Assembly: GCA_019418225.1 (NCBI GenBank) | Contig: DYCF01000018.1 | Span: 24,597-88,596 of the forward strand | From: Clostridiales bacterium | GTDB lineage: Bacteria > Bacillota > Clostridia > Lachnospirales > Cellulosilyticaceae | DNA: 64,000 nucleotides | Reading direction: 5' to 3' | Part shown: positions 53,679 through 62,516 of the stretch, in pieces | Layout: each line of letters starts with the position of its first letter | How positions within the stretch are numbered: the stretch's first letter is position 1 | Translations under genes and position numbers: made by a program | The notes under the pieces: generated by a model | Told to the model about the DNA's origin: nothing | Databases searched by the model: none | What the model saw: the letters and a program-made list of their open reading frames with translations, nothing else

Positions 53679-54140
53679 ATGGCCGGTTATAAAGGACATC
53701 TACGTGGTGGCATGGTGACTGCATTTATTTTAATTATATTTCTAACACCTAGCCTCTCAATTTCACGTACCCCATTAAATATTATTTTGCTTAGTATCAG
53801 TATTATATTAGGAAGCCTGCTTCCAGATATTGATCATCCTTATAGTCTATTAGGTCGCTATATTCCTTTTATTAGTAAACCTCTTTATAGATATTTTGGA
53901 CATCGAAGTTTAACACATTCGTTATGCTTTATCTTTTGTCTTGTTCTTATAATCTCTTTATTTGGTTTCGAAATCTTTGCTCTTGGACTAGGTACTGGTA
54001 TGCTTAGTCATGTTGCACTCGATTTATTCTGGCCAGGTAGTAGCGGCGTTGCCTTTCTCTACCCGTTCTATAAACGCCGCATTGACCTAATGCCAAACTT
54101 TCATCCCAAAAAGAAAAAGCGACGTAAAAAGAGACGTTAA
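53679..54140 (+). CDS. YdjM-like membrane-bound metal-dependent hydrolase
   Basis: About 153 residues of the DUF457/YdjM type: SLLPDIDHPYSLLGRYIPFIS carries the metal-binding DxDH, and HRSLTHSLCF and GMLSHVALDLFWPGSSG the other histidines and aspartate. Four hydrophobic helices place it in the membrane. The C-terminus is very basic (KKKKRRKKRR). The frame is open from 53616, but AAAGGAG lies nine bases before ATG 53679, where the family sequence begins. Confidence 0.88.
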   Translation: MAGYKGHLRGGMVTAFILIIFLTPSLSISRTPLNIILLSISIILGSLLPDIDHPYSLLGRYIPFISKPLYRYFGHRSLTHSLCFIFCLVLIISLFGFEIFALGLGTGMLSHVALDLFWPGSSGVAFLYPFYKRRIDLMPNFHPKKKKRRKKRR

Positions 54141-54148
54141 TGCTTTCT

Positions 54149-55030
54149 TTAAAAAAGTGTAAGCTGCTCAACTTTATAAGGTGTTTGATATAAATTTATA
54201 ATATCTTGCATCTTATAAGCGAGCCCATACTTTGTACACTGCGTCGTAAATACTTTCCATAGTTTCCCTATTTCTATGCTTCTACATTCGTAGTTATTCC
54301 CAAAATGCGTAATGTACTTTTCTTTCACGCCAGGAAAATGCCTCTCTAATGCTTCAAAATAATATTCCCTTTGATTTTCTCTAAGTGTCATTCCAATGGC
54401 AGGATAAATAAACTTCGCACCATTAAAGGCTGCTTGTCTTACAATTTCACATATATTCTCTTCATTATCTTCAATAAAAGGTAATACTGGCATTAATAAT
54501 AAGCCACATGTAATTCCGGCTTCAGATAATTCCTTAATCGCTGCAAATCTTTGCGACGTAGGTGCCACATGCGGTTCTATAATTTTACATAATTCATCAT
54601 CACAAGTCGTTACCGTCATCTTCACAAGTACAGGGGCATTTCTTTGAATTTGTTTCAAAATATCTATATCCCGAGTAATAAGAGGACTTTTAGTAGCTAT
54701 AGCTACACCGAATCCATATTGTGCAATTAATTCTAATCCTCCTCTGGTTAACCCATACTTTCTTTCCATAGGATTATATGGATCTGACATAGAGCCTGTC
54801 CCAACCACACCTGTTCTAATCTTACCCTTTAATTCCGCTCTTATAATCTGCAATGCATCCTTCTTAGCCCTAACTTCATCAAAGTTATCAATACCATAAC
54901 AACTACTTCTACTATCACAATATATACAGCCATGATTACACCCTTTATATATATTCATCTTATAGTCAATGCCAAACCAATCATTTCCCTTACATCTTGT
55001 CACAATCGTCTTCGCTGGTATAAATTCCAT
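54149..55030 (-). CDS. Radical SAM protein of the spore-photoproduct-lyase/Rv2578c type
   Basis: A 293-residue radical SAM protein with cluster motif CNHGCIYC (Cys-X3-Cys-X2-Cys) near residue 35, followed by GVVGTGSMSDPYNPMER, TKSPLITRDIDIL and TVTTCDDELCKIIEPHV. This is the SPL-like family without the true SPL DNA-repair cysteine region being evident. The substrate is unknown. It is convergent with the YdjM-like gene, 8 bases apart. Confidence 0.88.
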   Translation of the reverse strand: MEFIPAKTIVTRCKGNDWFGIDYKMNIYKGCNHGCIYCDSRSSCYGIDNFDEVRAKKDALQIIRAELKGKIRTGVVGTGSMSDPYNPMERKYGLTRGGLELIAQYGFGVAIATKSPLITRDIDILKQIQRNAPVLVKMTVTTCDDELCKIIEPHVAPTSQRFAAIKELSEAGITCGLLLMPVLPFIEDNEENICEIVRQAAFNGAKFIYPAIGMTLRENQREYYFEALERHFPGVKEKYITHFGNNYECRSIEIGKLWKVFTTQCTKYGLAYKMQDIINLYQTPYKVEQLTLF

Positions 55031-55078
55031 CCTTCTCCTCCTTCTCTTTCTCTCATTTAACTTATCCTATCCTCCATC

Positions 55079-55123
55079 AAAAAGAGGATGCCAACTTACC
55101 TATAAGTTTACAGCATCCCCTTC
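55079..55123 (-). terminator. Terminator after the 55.3-kb gene
   Basis: On the minus strand GGGGATGC pairs with GCATCCTC, enclosing a second stem AACTTA/TAAGTT, then CTTTTT. The sequence from here to 55287 is pyrimidine-rich with no gene. Confidence 0.7.
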
Positions 55124-55287
55124 CATATCTCCAGCCTATTTATCTTATCTCCTCTTCCCCACCATCTTTTTCACCATTTCCCCGTCACTTCATTATTTCA
55201 CCTTTTACGCCCTACTATCTTCTTCCCCTTTCACTATTCGCACTTTTAAATTTTCTCGCTTTACTCTTTTCTGCCCTTCGTCTTCCC

Positions 55288-56478
55288 TCAATATATCACC
55301 ACACTTGTTCCTTCCACATAGCATTGCCCCTCATAAACTAGCATCTGCTTCTCTATCCCTTCACCTTGTGTATCTTGAATTCCTACAAATTCTTTATACT
55401 CATATACACCATCTACCTCATTTTCCCACCACCATGAGGTAACAATATATCTATTCTCTAAATACGCCTCAAATCGAAGTCTTTTATGCATAGGAATCTC
55501 TAAAGTTTTATCTAAACCATAATGTCCCCTTACATATCTCTTTTCTTCCCCTCTAATATCCTCATAAATCTGTTCTAGGTCATATCGCAAAACACCATTT
55601 AACTGCTGGTGATTAATCTGACATACAATACGTTCTTCTAAACTTTCTATATCCACTGCATATACATTTTCTATCTGTGTCTCAAAGTCCTTTTCTCTAT
55701 AATAAATATTCCCATTCTTTATACCTAAATAACGTATCCAACCATCAATCCATCGTTTTTTTATTTCTCTAAAAGGTATAATGTCCTCCCTTTGCTTTAT
55801 TCCTTCTATTAATGTAGTTAATGGAAGCACATACAATCCTTCAGTTTCCCTAATCTGACTTGCATCGAAGTTTTTAGCCATAATACAATCGTAGATTTGC
55901 TCATACTCATAATCTTCCATATAAGATTCATTAAAGATTACCCACTCTTCTCCCTGTCTCTTGAAACATGGCAATCGCCTAATTAATCCATGACCTGCTG
56001 GTAGTCCTCCTACAAGTCTCAACATTGTTACTAAATAACTTGTTTGCTCCTCTATATCACATAAGTAATACATGTTCTCCGCTTTCTTATTTTCTCCTCC
56101 AACTAAGAAATACCTTTGATTAATGGCTATAATCTCTTCCCCTTGTATATCGCCTATCCAAATATTTTCTGCCTTAATAAACTTCCCCGTTGTCTTATCT
56201 AATACCTCTATCTCTACTTGCCCCTTATCTTGTAGTTTTGCAATAATAATCTTATTGCCATCCATATATACTTTTTGTGTATAAAATATATCTTCTCCTA
56301 GTTCATACCGCCACAGTAACTCCGATCTCTTATTTTCAGTTTCGTATCTTCTAACTTCATAAAAGTATCTTTTCCCCTCATTAACCTGTACTGAGAAAAA
56401 TACACTTTCACTCTCGACTTTAATAAGCTCAATATCCGGATACCGTTCTCTGCTTTGAGTTAAATTAACTATTTTCAT
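55288..56478 (-). CDS. Hypothetical protein, probably beta-propeller-like
   Basis: About 396 residues, no signal peptide. Repeated short strands such as FYEVRRYETEN, MDGNKIIIAKLQD, GVYEYKEFVG and IYYREKDFETQIE suggest a beta-propeller or similar all-beta fold, like the DUF5050-type half of the protein at 5297. No catalytic motif is visible. AGAGGAG lies eight bases before ATG 56478; the open frame to 56520 is not needed. Confidence 0.62.
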   Translation of the reverse strand: MKIVNLTQSRERYPDIELIKVESESVFFSVQVNEGKRYFYEVRRYETENKRSELLWRYELGEDIFYTQKVYMDGNKIIIAKLQDKGQVEIEVLDKTTGKFIKAENIWIGDIQGEEIIAINQRYFLVGGENKKAENMYYLCDIEEQTSYLVTMLRLVGGLPAGHGLIRRLPCFKRQGEEWVIFNESYMEDYEYEQIYDCIMAKNFDASQIRETEGLYVLPLTTLIEGIKQREDIIPFREIKKRWIDGWIRYLGIKNGNIYYREKDFETQIENVYAVDIESLEERIVCQINHQQLNGVLRYDLEQIYEDIRGEEKRYVRGHYGLDKTLEIPMHKRLRFEAYLENRYIVTSWWWENEVDGVYEYKEFVGIQDTQGEGIEKQMLVYEGQCYVEGTSVVIY

Positions 56479-56578
56479 TTTCAATGCTCCTCTAGTCTCC
56501 ACTTCTCTTTCTTCTATCATTACTATGCATCTTTACTTACTTTATGCTTTACTCTTCTTACTTTCCTACTCTATACAA

Positions 56579-56625
56579 AAAGAGGAGATGTCTCGAAATA
56601 AATTTTTCGTGACATCTCCTTTTCT
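56579..56625. terminator. Terminator after the GDPD-like gene
   Basis: AAAAGAGGAGATGTC and GACATCTCCTTTT pair, with inner GAAATAAATTTTTC pairing. A and T tracts on both sides. It separates the GDPD-like gene from the gene at 55288. Confidence 0.85.
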
Positions 56626-56680
56626 ATAATATAAGCCAAAAGAGTCCTCTTTTCTTTTTTATTCTTCACTTGTCCAAAAT

Positions 56681-57382
56681 CTAACTAGTCTTTCTTTCAC
56701 GTTTCTTAATGACTTCCTTTAACTTATCAGGATAGTTGGTAATAATCATATCTACACCTAACTTAATAAGCCGTTTCATTTCCATTTCATCATCTACAGT
56801 ATACGCACTTATTGCCAAATCTGCTTTATTTGCCTGCGTCACCATCTCTTTAGTAATATTTTTATAGCTAGCATGTATGCCATTAGCTCCTACATAACTA
56901 CAATAACGTTCTACTCTATATAATGGTTGCCCACATAATATTGCCGTTCGTGCGCTATTATCTATTTGTTTACACTTCACCAATGAATAATGATTAAAAC
57001 TGGATAATACCACTTGTTCCATCATATCATAGCGATACAAGGTATCTATTATCTTTTCCTCTAATCCTTCATAGTGTGCTAAACTATTTTTAAGTTCCAG
57101 ATTTAAAAACAAATTATTCTTCTTACTTAATGTCAGTAACTCCTCCAAACTTGGCACACCTAACCTCTTTAATTCCAAAAAGCTATGATTCTTAACCCAT
57201 CCATTTCCTTCTACCACACGCCCTAATTGTTCATCATGAATCAATACCATTACGCCATCACTAGATAATTGTACATCCGTCTTAATCCCATCTGCTCCAA
57301 GCTGTATCGCCTTCTCAAAAGCTTCCATCGTATTCTCCCTTGCATATACACTCGCACCATGATGTGCAATGTTCAATACCAT
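56681..57382 (-). CDS. Glycerophosphodiester phosphodiesterase-like protein with altered active site
   Basis: A 233-residue GDPD-fold protein: ENTMEAFEKAIQLGADGI, VMVLIHDEQLGR, LFLNLELKNS and the final ISAYTVDDEMEMKRLIKLGVDMIITNYPD. Intact members read HRG at the start and ExD after GADxI. Here the first is HHG and the second is KTD, so a catalytic arginine and a metal-binding glutamate are missing, while the later His and LELK are kept. It may be inactive or act on something else. A GGAGAGG site precedes the ATG. The 380 bases upstream to bioB contain only an (AAAT)n run at 57554-57576 and AT-rich sequence. Confidence 0.85.
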   Translation of the reverse strand: MVLNIAHHGASVYARENTMEAFEKAIQLGADGIKTDVQLSSDGVMVLIHDEQLGRVVEGNGWVKNHSFLELKRLGVPSLEELLTLSKKNNLFLNLELKNSLAHYEGLEEKIIDTLYRYDMMEQVVLSSFNHYSLVKCKQIDNSARTAILCGQPLYRVERYCSYVGANGIHASYKNITKEMVTQANKADLAISAYTVDDEMEMKRLIKLGVDMIITNYPDKLKEVIKKRERKTS

Positions 57383-57762
57383 AATATATCCTCTCCCTTA
57401 GCTTCTCTCAATAATCTATCCTTAGTAAACGCCCCTCAATTTTTTCTCCTTTCTTCTAATCTCCCATTTCTTATATATCAACTTTAACACTTCACTATTA
57501 AATTAACATTATCTGCATATTAAAATTTCAGCAAATAACTTAAAAGCTTATAGTAAATAAATAAATAAATAAATAAAAACTTCTAATAAATATTTCATAA
57601 TATGTCATCCTTAAATCTCTGAATTCCATATATGCTCTATTTACTAGAAGTCCTCATTTCACTAACTAATAATTTGTATTTCTTCCAATATATCTTCTTC
57701 TTCTATTAATATAAACCTGTCCCTAATATATCCATTCATATATACTTATTTACCTACTCATG

Positions 57763-58722
57763 TTAGTCAATTACAAACCCCAATTCCGTAACCAACTCAC
57801 GATCCTTCGCAATATTATTTCCACAAGTAGTTAATAAATCTCCTGTTATGGTCCCATTAATACCACCTCTAAAGGCTCTTTCCCCATAACCTTTTAGCTG
57901 ACTGCGGCCACCAGCTAATCTAATAACTTTTGTAGGATTTACAAATCTAAAAATAGCTACTGCACGCAAAAATTCATCTTCTGTAATATACTGACATCCT
58001 TCTAAAGGTGTCCCTGCTATAGGGCTAAGTATATTAAGTGGAATAGAATCTACGTCTAATTCTCTTAATTCAAAAGCCATATCAATGCGGTCTTCCATCG
58101 TTTCACCTATTCCAAATATCCCACCTGAACAGACTTCAAGCCCTGCTTCTTTTGCCATTTTAATCGTTTCAATCTTTTCTTCATAGGTATGTGTACTGCA
58201 AATACTTGGGAAAAATCTTCTAGATGTCTCTAAGTTATTGTGATAACGTTTTACACCAGACTTTTTGAGTGTCTCTAAATCTTCTTTTCCTAACAAACCA
58301 TGTGACGCACATAATCTTAAAGTTAAATCTTCATCTAAGCGTTCATAAATCTTACATACCTCTTCCACATCATCTTTAGTCATCCTCTTTCCAGAAGTAA
58401 CAATCGAATATCTCCCTACACCTTCACATGCATGATGAATCGCATCCTCAAGCACTGTTTGTGTATCTAGAAGTTCATATTCCTCTATATTAGTTTTATA
58501 ATGAGCTGATTGTGCACAATACTTGCAATCCTCACTGCATTTACCACTCTTTCCATTAATAATACTGCAAAAATCAAATTTATCTCCACAAAAATGTGCT
58601 CTGATCTCATCCGCTACTTCTAATAATTCCTGAAGCTCATTATCAAGTAACGCCATTGCCTCTTCCTTCGTAATGCTATAGCCAGACTTAATCTTGTCTG
58701 CAATCTCCGCCAATGATGCCAT
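57763..58722 (-). CDS. bioB: Biotin synthase
   Basis: A radical SAM enzyme of about 319 residues that inserts sulfur into dethiobiotin. The cluster motif CSEDCKYCAQSAHY, HNLETSRRFF, GIFGIGETMEDRIDM, PLNILSPIAGTPL and RLAGGRSQL are all typical. ATG 58722 has AGGAGG seven bases upstream; the longer frame to 58761 is not needed. bioA, bioD and bioF are not adjacent. The product is needed to modify AccB of the operon at 7.7-17.9 kb. Confidence 0.95.
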   Translation of the reverse strand: MASLAEIADKIKSGYSITKEEAMALLDNELQELLEVADEIRAHFCGDKFDFCSIINGKSGKCSEDCKYCAQSAHYKTNIEEYELLDTQTVLEDAIHHACEGVGRYSIVTSGKRMTKDDVEEVCKIYERLDEDLTLRLCASHGLLGKEDLETLKKSGVKRYHNNLETSRRFFPSICSTHTYEEKIETIKMAKEAGLEVCSGGIFGIGETMEDRIDMAFELRELDVDSIPLNILSPIAGTPLEGCQYITEDEFLRAVAIFRFVNPTKVIRLAGGRSQLKGYGERAFRGGINGTITGDLLTTCGNNIAKDRELVTELGFVID

Positions 58723-58833
58723 GTCTTTTCCTCCTACCATAACCTGTTTAAATATTTCCACACATTATTGTATAGGTTCCACTAATAATTGTAAACCTTT
58801 TTATACTCAATTGTTGTCATTATTAATATTTTA

Positions 58834-58990
58834 AGTTTACAATCAATTACTCGCATCTATCTTATTAACATTCTCAGTTTACAATCAATTACTCACATCT
58901 ATCTTATTAACATTCTCAGTTTACAATCAATTACTCACATCTACCTTATTAACATTCTAAGTCTACAATCAATTACTCACATCTACCTTT
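58834..58990 (+). repeat. Four 42-bp tandem repeats upstream of bioB
   Basis: Units start at 58834, 58876, 58918 and 58960, each beginning AGTTTACAATCAATTACTC and ending near TTATTAACATTCTC; the last is cut short. They lie between the divergent bioB and amtB genes. The rest of 58991-59115 shows nothing I can name. Confidence 0.88.
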
Positions 58991-59115
58991 TATCACCTTA
59001 TTTTATCACATTATGGCGTCTCCTTATCCATACTTTCTGTTTATCTACATCAAATTTATACAGCATATCTCCACACCTATTTTTAGAATTCAATAAATTT
59101 TTTAACACAAAGTTA

Positions 59116-59145
59116 TTGACAAATTCCTATTTTCCCTCTTATAAT
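59116..59145 (+). promoter_or_regulatory. Strong promoter of the amtB leader
   Basis: TTGACA (59116-59121) and a perfect TATAAT (59140-59145) are 18 bases apart, pointing toward amtB. The predicted start is about 59152, directly before a terminator hairpin. Confidence 0.8.
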
Positions 59146-59156
59146 CCTAATTGAAC

Positions 59157-59206
59157 AAAGGCGTTCTAAAAAACAGTTGAGCTGTTATTTTAGAACGCCT
59201 TTTTTA
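59157..59206 (+). terminator. Leader terminator (attenuator) before amtB
   Basis: AAAGGCGTTCTAAAA-AACAG pairs with CTGTT-ATTTTAGAACGCCTTT over about 20 bp with loop TTGAG, followed by a T run. No + strand gene ends nearby, so it would stop transcripts of about 55 bases from the promoter at 59116 and sits 94 bases before the amtB ATG. Confidence 0.85.
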
Positions 59207-59299
59207 TTACCCAAATTGTTATACCGATTAGAAGATATCTCTATTTTCTAATTTAAAAACGGTCATATACATACTAAATTTTTATAGGAGGCTTTCATT

Positions 59300-60511
59300 A
59301 TGGATATAATCTTCGTACTTAACTCAATGTGGACACTTATAGCTGCAATTCTTGTTTTCATTATGCATGCCGGCTTCTCCCTCGTAGAAGTAGGCTTTAC
59401 ACAATCAAAAAATGCCGTAAACATTATTATGAAAAACTTTGTAACCATATGTATCGGTGTACTTTCTTTCTATATGGTCGGCTATGCTTTTATGTATGGT
59501 GGTGAACCCGGATCACTTATAGGTACAACTGGCTTTTTCCTCACAAATGTTCCAGATAGCGTATCTGGTATCTCATTTGAAGTATACTTCTTCTTCCAAG
59601 CAATCTTCTGTGCAACTTGCGCCACTATTGTTTCAGGTGCTATGGCAGAAAGAACTAAATTCTTTGCTTATATCATTTTCTGTATTGTTGCCACATGTTT
59701 CATCTATCCTTTCATCGGTCGCTGGGTTTGGGGCGGCGGTTTCTTAAGCAAATTAGGCTTCGTCGACTTTGCTGGTGGTACAGTTGTTCATGCCTTAGGA
59801 GGTGTAGCTGCCTTAATAGGTGCAAAAATGGTAGGCCCTAGAAACGGTAAATATCGAAATGGCATTGCCAAAGCTATCCCAGGTCACAATATCCCACTTG
59901 GTGCTCTAGGTGTACTCATCCTCTGGTTCGGTTGGTTCGGCTTTAATCCAGGTAGTACATTAGACATTACCTCTCCAGTAACAGCTCACGCTGCTATCAC
60001 AACACTTCTTGGTGGTGCTGCCGGTACCATGGCAAGTTTAATCTTCAGCACAATTCGCTACAAAACTCCTGATGCAGGATTAACCCTTAATGGTGCACTT
60101 GCCGGACTTGTAGGGGTAACAGCTGGTGCTTCTGTTATTTCTTACTCTGGTGCGCTTTGCATTGGTCTAATCACTGGTACCATCATGATTCTCTCTGTAG
60201 AATTCCTAGATACAAAACTACATATCGATGATCCCGTAGGTGCGATCTCAGTTCACGGTGTTTGTGGTACCCTCGGCACTATCTTCATTGGATTCTTTTC
60301 TCAAGAAGGTGGCCTTTTCTACAACGGTGGCTTCAAACTTTTAGGTATCCAATGTTTCGGTGTAATCATCTGTATCCTCACCGCTACAATTCTTTATCTT
60401 ATCACCTTCAAACTCATTGATAAAACAATAGGCCTTCGCGTAAATACCGAAGAAGAACGCTCCGGCCTAGACACAATGGAACACGGCATCTCTGCTTACA
60501 CGCTTCACTAA
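59300..60511 (+). CDS. amtB: Ammonium transporter
   Basis: A 403-residue Amt/Rh channel with 11 membrane helices. The family signature DFAGGTVVHALGGVAALIGA holds one pore histidine, and ISVHGVCGTLGTIFIG the second. EVGFTQSKN is the helix I-II segment. It takes up ammonium. Its usual partner, a PII protein gene (glnK), is not next to it. A TAGGAGG site precedes the ATG. Control probably occurs at the leader terminator. Confidence 0.96.
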   Translation: MDIIFVLNSMWTLIAAILVFIMHAGFSLVEVGFTQSKNAVNIIMKNFVTICIGVLSFYMVGYAFMYGGEPGSLIGTTGFFLTNVPDSVSGISFEVYFFFQAIFCATCATIVSGAMAERTKFFAYIIFCIVATCFIYPFIGRWVWGGGFLSKLGFVDFAGGTVVHALGGVAALIGAKMVGPRNGKYRNGIAKAIPGHNIPLGALGVLILWFGWFGFNPGSTLDITSPVTAHAAITTLLGGAAGTMASLIFSTIRYKTPDAGLTLNGALAGLVGVTAGASVISYSGALCIGLITGTIMILSVEFLDTKLHIDDPVGAISVHGVCGTLGTIFIGFFSQEGGLFYNGGFKLLGIQCFGVIICILTATILYLITFKLIDKTIGLRVNTEEERSGLDTMEHGISAYTLH

Positions 60512-60577
60512 ACTCTTCTTTCAGATACTAATCTCTCTTTATATACTTAGATTTATTTATATTACCTCTCCCAAAAT

Positions 60578-60623
60578 AAAGATAGAACGAACTATTTAGT
60601 ACCCTACAGTTTGCTCTATCTTT
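60578..60623. terminator. Terminator after amtB
   Basis: AAAGATAGAACGAACT pairs with AGTTTGCTCTATCTTT (one mismatch), with a GTTT tail. The right arm runs straight into the 12-bp repeat array. Confidence 0.8.
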
Positions 60624-60902
60624 GTTTATATTCTTATTTCTATCCTTGTTTCTATCCTTATTTATATTCTTGTTTCTATCTTTATTTCTACTTTTGTTTA
60701 TATTCTTATTTCTATCCTTATTTCTACCTTTGTTTCTATTCTTATTTCTACCTTTGTTTCTATTCCTGTTTCTGTCTTTATTTCTGTCTTTATTTCTGTC
60801 TTTATTTCTACCCTTGTTTCTATTCTTGTTTCTATCCTTATTTCTGTCTTTATTTATATCCTTATTTCTACCCCTGTTTCTATTCTTATTTCTATTTTCT
60901 TC
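60624..60902. repeat. 12-bp minisatellite array
   Basis: About 23 copies of a degenerate 12-base unit, TTTCTATCCTTA / TTTCTACCTTTG on the + strand. It keeps several frames open on both strands. A 127-residue minus-strand frame reads as (RNK + D, N or G) repeats (RNKDRNKNRNKG) but has no ribosome site and runs through the amtB terminator, so I call it non-coding. The unit resembles the terminator arm AAAGATAGA. Confidence 0.8.
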
Positions 60903-61031
60903 TCCTGCCATATATTCATTTATAACTATTAATTTCTATCTTTCACCCTAGTTAATTCATCATATTATAGAATATTTTTATGATTTCGTTTATACTATAT
61001 TAGACCTCTATTTATATTGGAGGATTTTTTT

Positions 61032-62027
61032 ATGATTAATTTTTACTTGGAAGGAGTCCTTAACTTGGAAAACAAAAGTTTTTTAACAAGCACATGGTTT
61101 GTTGCCCTAGGCGCCTCTCTATGCTGCTTACTTTGGGGTAGTGCCTACCCATGTATAAAAATAGGCTATGAGCTCTTCAATATTGAAGCAAATGATCTCT
61201 CTGGAAAATTCCTCTTTGCAGGTTTTCGTTTCACCCTCGCCGGTCTCTTAGTTCTTCTAATTGCCCTTCTCACCAAAAAAAATCTCACTTCCTTCTCCCG
61301 CAAAACTTGGGGACAGGTCTTTATTTTTGGTGTTACACAAACAACACTACAATACATATTCTTCTATTTAGGCCTAGCCTACTCATCTGGTGTTCGTAGT
61401 TCTATCTTAAATGGAACAGGTGCCTTCTTTAGCATCTTAATCGCTCACTTCATTTACAAAAATGAAAAGCTCGGTTTCTCAAAAGCACTAGGATGTATTA
61501 TTGGTTTCCTAGGTATCGTTCTTATTAACCTTGATGATAGCGGTACCCTATTTTCAGCTTTCAGCCTAAAAGGGGACGGTTCTGTAATATTGGCGGCATT
61601 TATTCTTTCAGCTGCTTCTATCTATGGCAAAAGAATTACACAACACCAAGACACATTTGTCGTAACAGGCTATCAACTTACTATAGGTGGATTTATCTTA
61701 GTTCTTCTAGGTATTCTACTAGGTGGTTCAATAGGTCCATTTACGCTCACCTCTCTAGGTCTATTACTCTACATGGCAGCACTTTCTGCCGTAGCCTTCT
61801 CACTCTGGGCTGTCCTACTAAAATACAATAGTGTTGGAAAGGTTGCTATCTACAATTGTCTAACTCCTATCTTTGGAGCCTTTTTATCAGCTATATTCCT
61901 AGGAGAAACCATATTTGAGTTCAAAAATATTATTGCTCTCATTTTAGTTTGTTTAGGTATCTTCATTGTAAACCGCACCTTTACACCTCATAAATCATCT
62001 GCTTCTAAACAAGCCACTCCTTTATAG
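61032..62027 (+). CDS. EamA-family (DMT) transporter
   Basis: About 331 residues with ten predicted helices in two EamA halves: LLWGSAYPCIKIGYELF and FRFTLAGLLVLLIAL in the first, and AALSAVAFSLWAVLLKYNSVGKVAIYNCLTPIFGAFLSAIFLGE in the second. Such proteins export metabolites or amino acids; the substrate is unknown. GGAGG at 61019-61023 lies eight bases before ATG 61032. The TAG stop lies inside a palindromic hairpin. Confidence 0.9.
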   Translation: MINFYLEGVLNLENKSFLTSTWFVALGASLCCLLWGSAYPCIKIGYELFNIEANDLSGKFLFAGFRFTLAGLLVLLIALLTKKNLTSFSRKTWGQVFIFGVTQTTLQYIFFYLGLAYSSGVRSSILNGTGAFFSILIAHFIYKNEKLGFSKALGCIIGFLGIVLINLDDSGTLFSAFSLKGDGSVILAAFILSAASIYGKRITQHQDTFVVTGYQLTIGGFILVLLGILLGGSIGPFTLTSLGLLLYMAALSAVAFSLWAVLLKYNSVGKVAIYNCLTPIFGAFLSAIFLGETIFEFKNIIALILVCLGIFIVNRTFTPHKSSASKQATPL

Positions 62028-62048
62028 AGATAGTTATCTCTATAAAGG
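62019..62048 (+). terminator. Palindromic hairpin over the EamA stop codon
   Basis: CCTTTATAGAGATA (62019-62032) and TATCTCTATAAAGG (62035-62048) are perfectly complementary with two bases between. The stop codon TAG (62025-62027) is inside the left arm. There is no T tract, so terminator function is uncertain. Confidence 0.55.
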
Positions 62049-62231
62049 GGTAACTACCTCTATAACGAGATAATTTTCCCTATAACAGCGCAACTACCTC
62101 TATAACTACCTTTATAACGAAGTTACTCTCTCTATAACAGGGTAACTACCTCTATAACGAGATAATTTTCCCTATATCAGCGCAACTACCTCTATAACTA
62201 CCTTTATAACGGAGTAACTCTCTCTCTAACA
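62048..62231 (+). repeat. Two tandem 92-bp repeats
   Basis: The 92-base unit starting GGGTAACTACCTCTATAACG at 62048 recurs at 62140 with a handful of differences. Each unit is itself made of smaller ACTACCTCTATAAC sub-repeats. No ORF is present. 62232-62349 is unremarkable. Confidence 0.85.
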
Positions 62232-62349
62232 AGGTATCTATTACCACATACAAGAGAATAATACAATTAGAAATGGAGCTCATCTACTCTGTAAGAAAAT
62301 GACTCGTATTATATTCTCAAGATACAGGAAACTTAAAGAGCAAACTTTC

Positions 62350-62413
62350 CTAATAAAAAAATGTGCTACTACAAAATCAATTATAACTTTGTAGTAGCAC
62401 ATTTTTTTATTAG
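62350..62413. terminator. Perfect 26-bp stem terminator
   Basis: 62350-62375 and 62388-62413 are complementary over all 26 bases (core ATGTGCTACTACAAA), with A and T runs at both sides. It can act for the EamA gene and for the minus-strand gene at 62517. Confidence 0.9.
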
Positions 62414-62516
62414 GATGTATAAATATTATCTCCATAATAATCTTCTCACTAATCAGATATACACTAAACCTACTCTATTTCTCATACCTCATATTACAGT
62501 ATTTTTATATGTACAT

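Noticed and set aside
57383..57762. Gene or RNA in the gap before the GDPD-like gene
   Set aside because: Only AT-rich sequence with an (AAAT)n run; no coding or structural signal found.
58723..58833. BirA operator in front of bioB
   Set aside because: TTGTATAGG and TTGTAAACC are in direct, not inverted, orientation at the expected spacing, so no standard BirA site could be supported.
58834..58990. CRISPR-like array
   Set aside because: The whole 42-bp unit is repeated with no variable spacers and there are no cas genes.
60528..60911. 127-residue minus-strand protein made of RNKD-type repeats
   Set aside because: It has no ribosome site, spans the amtB terminator, and the 12-bp repeats open several frames on both strands; treated as a minisatellite.
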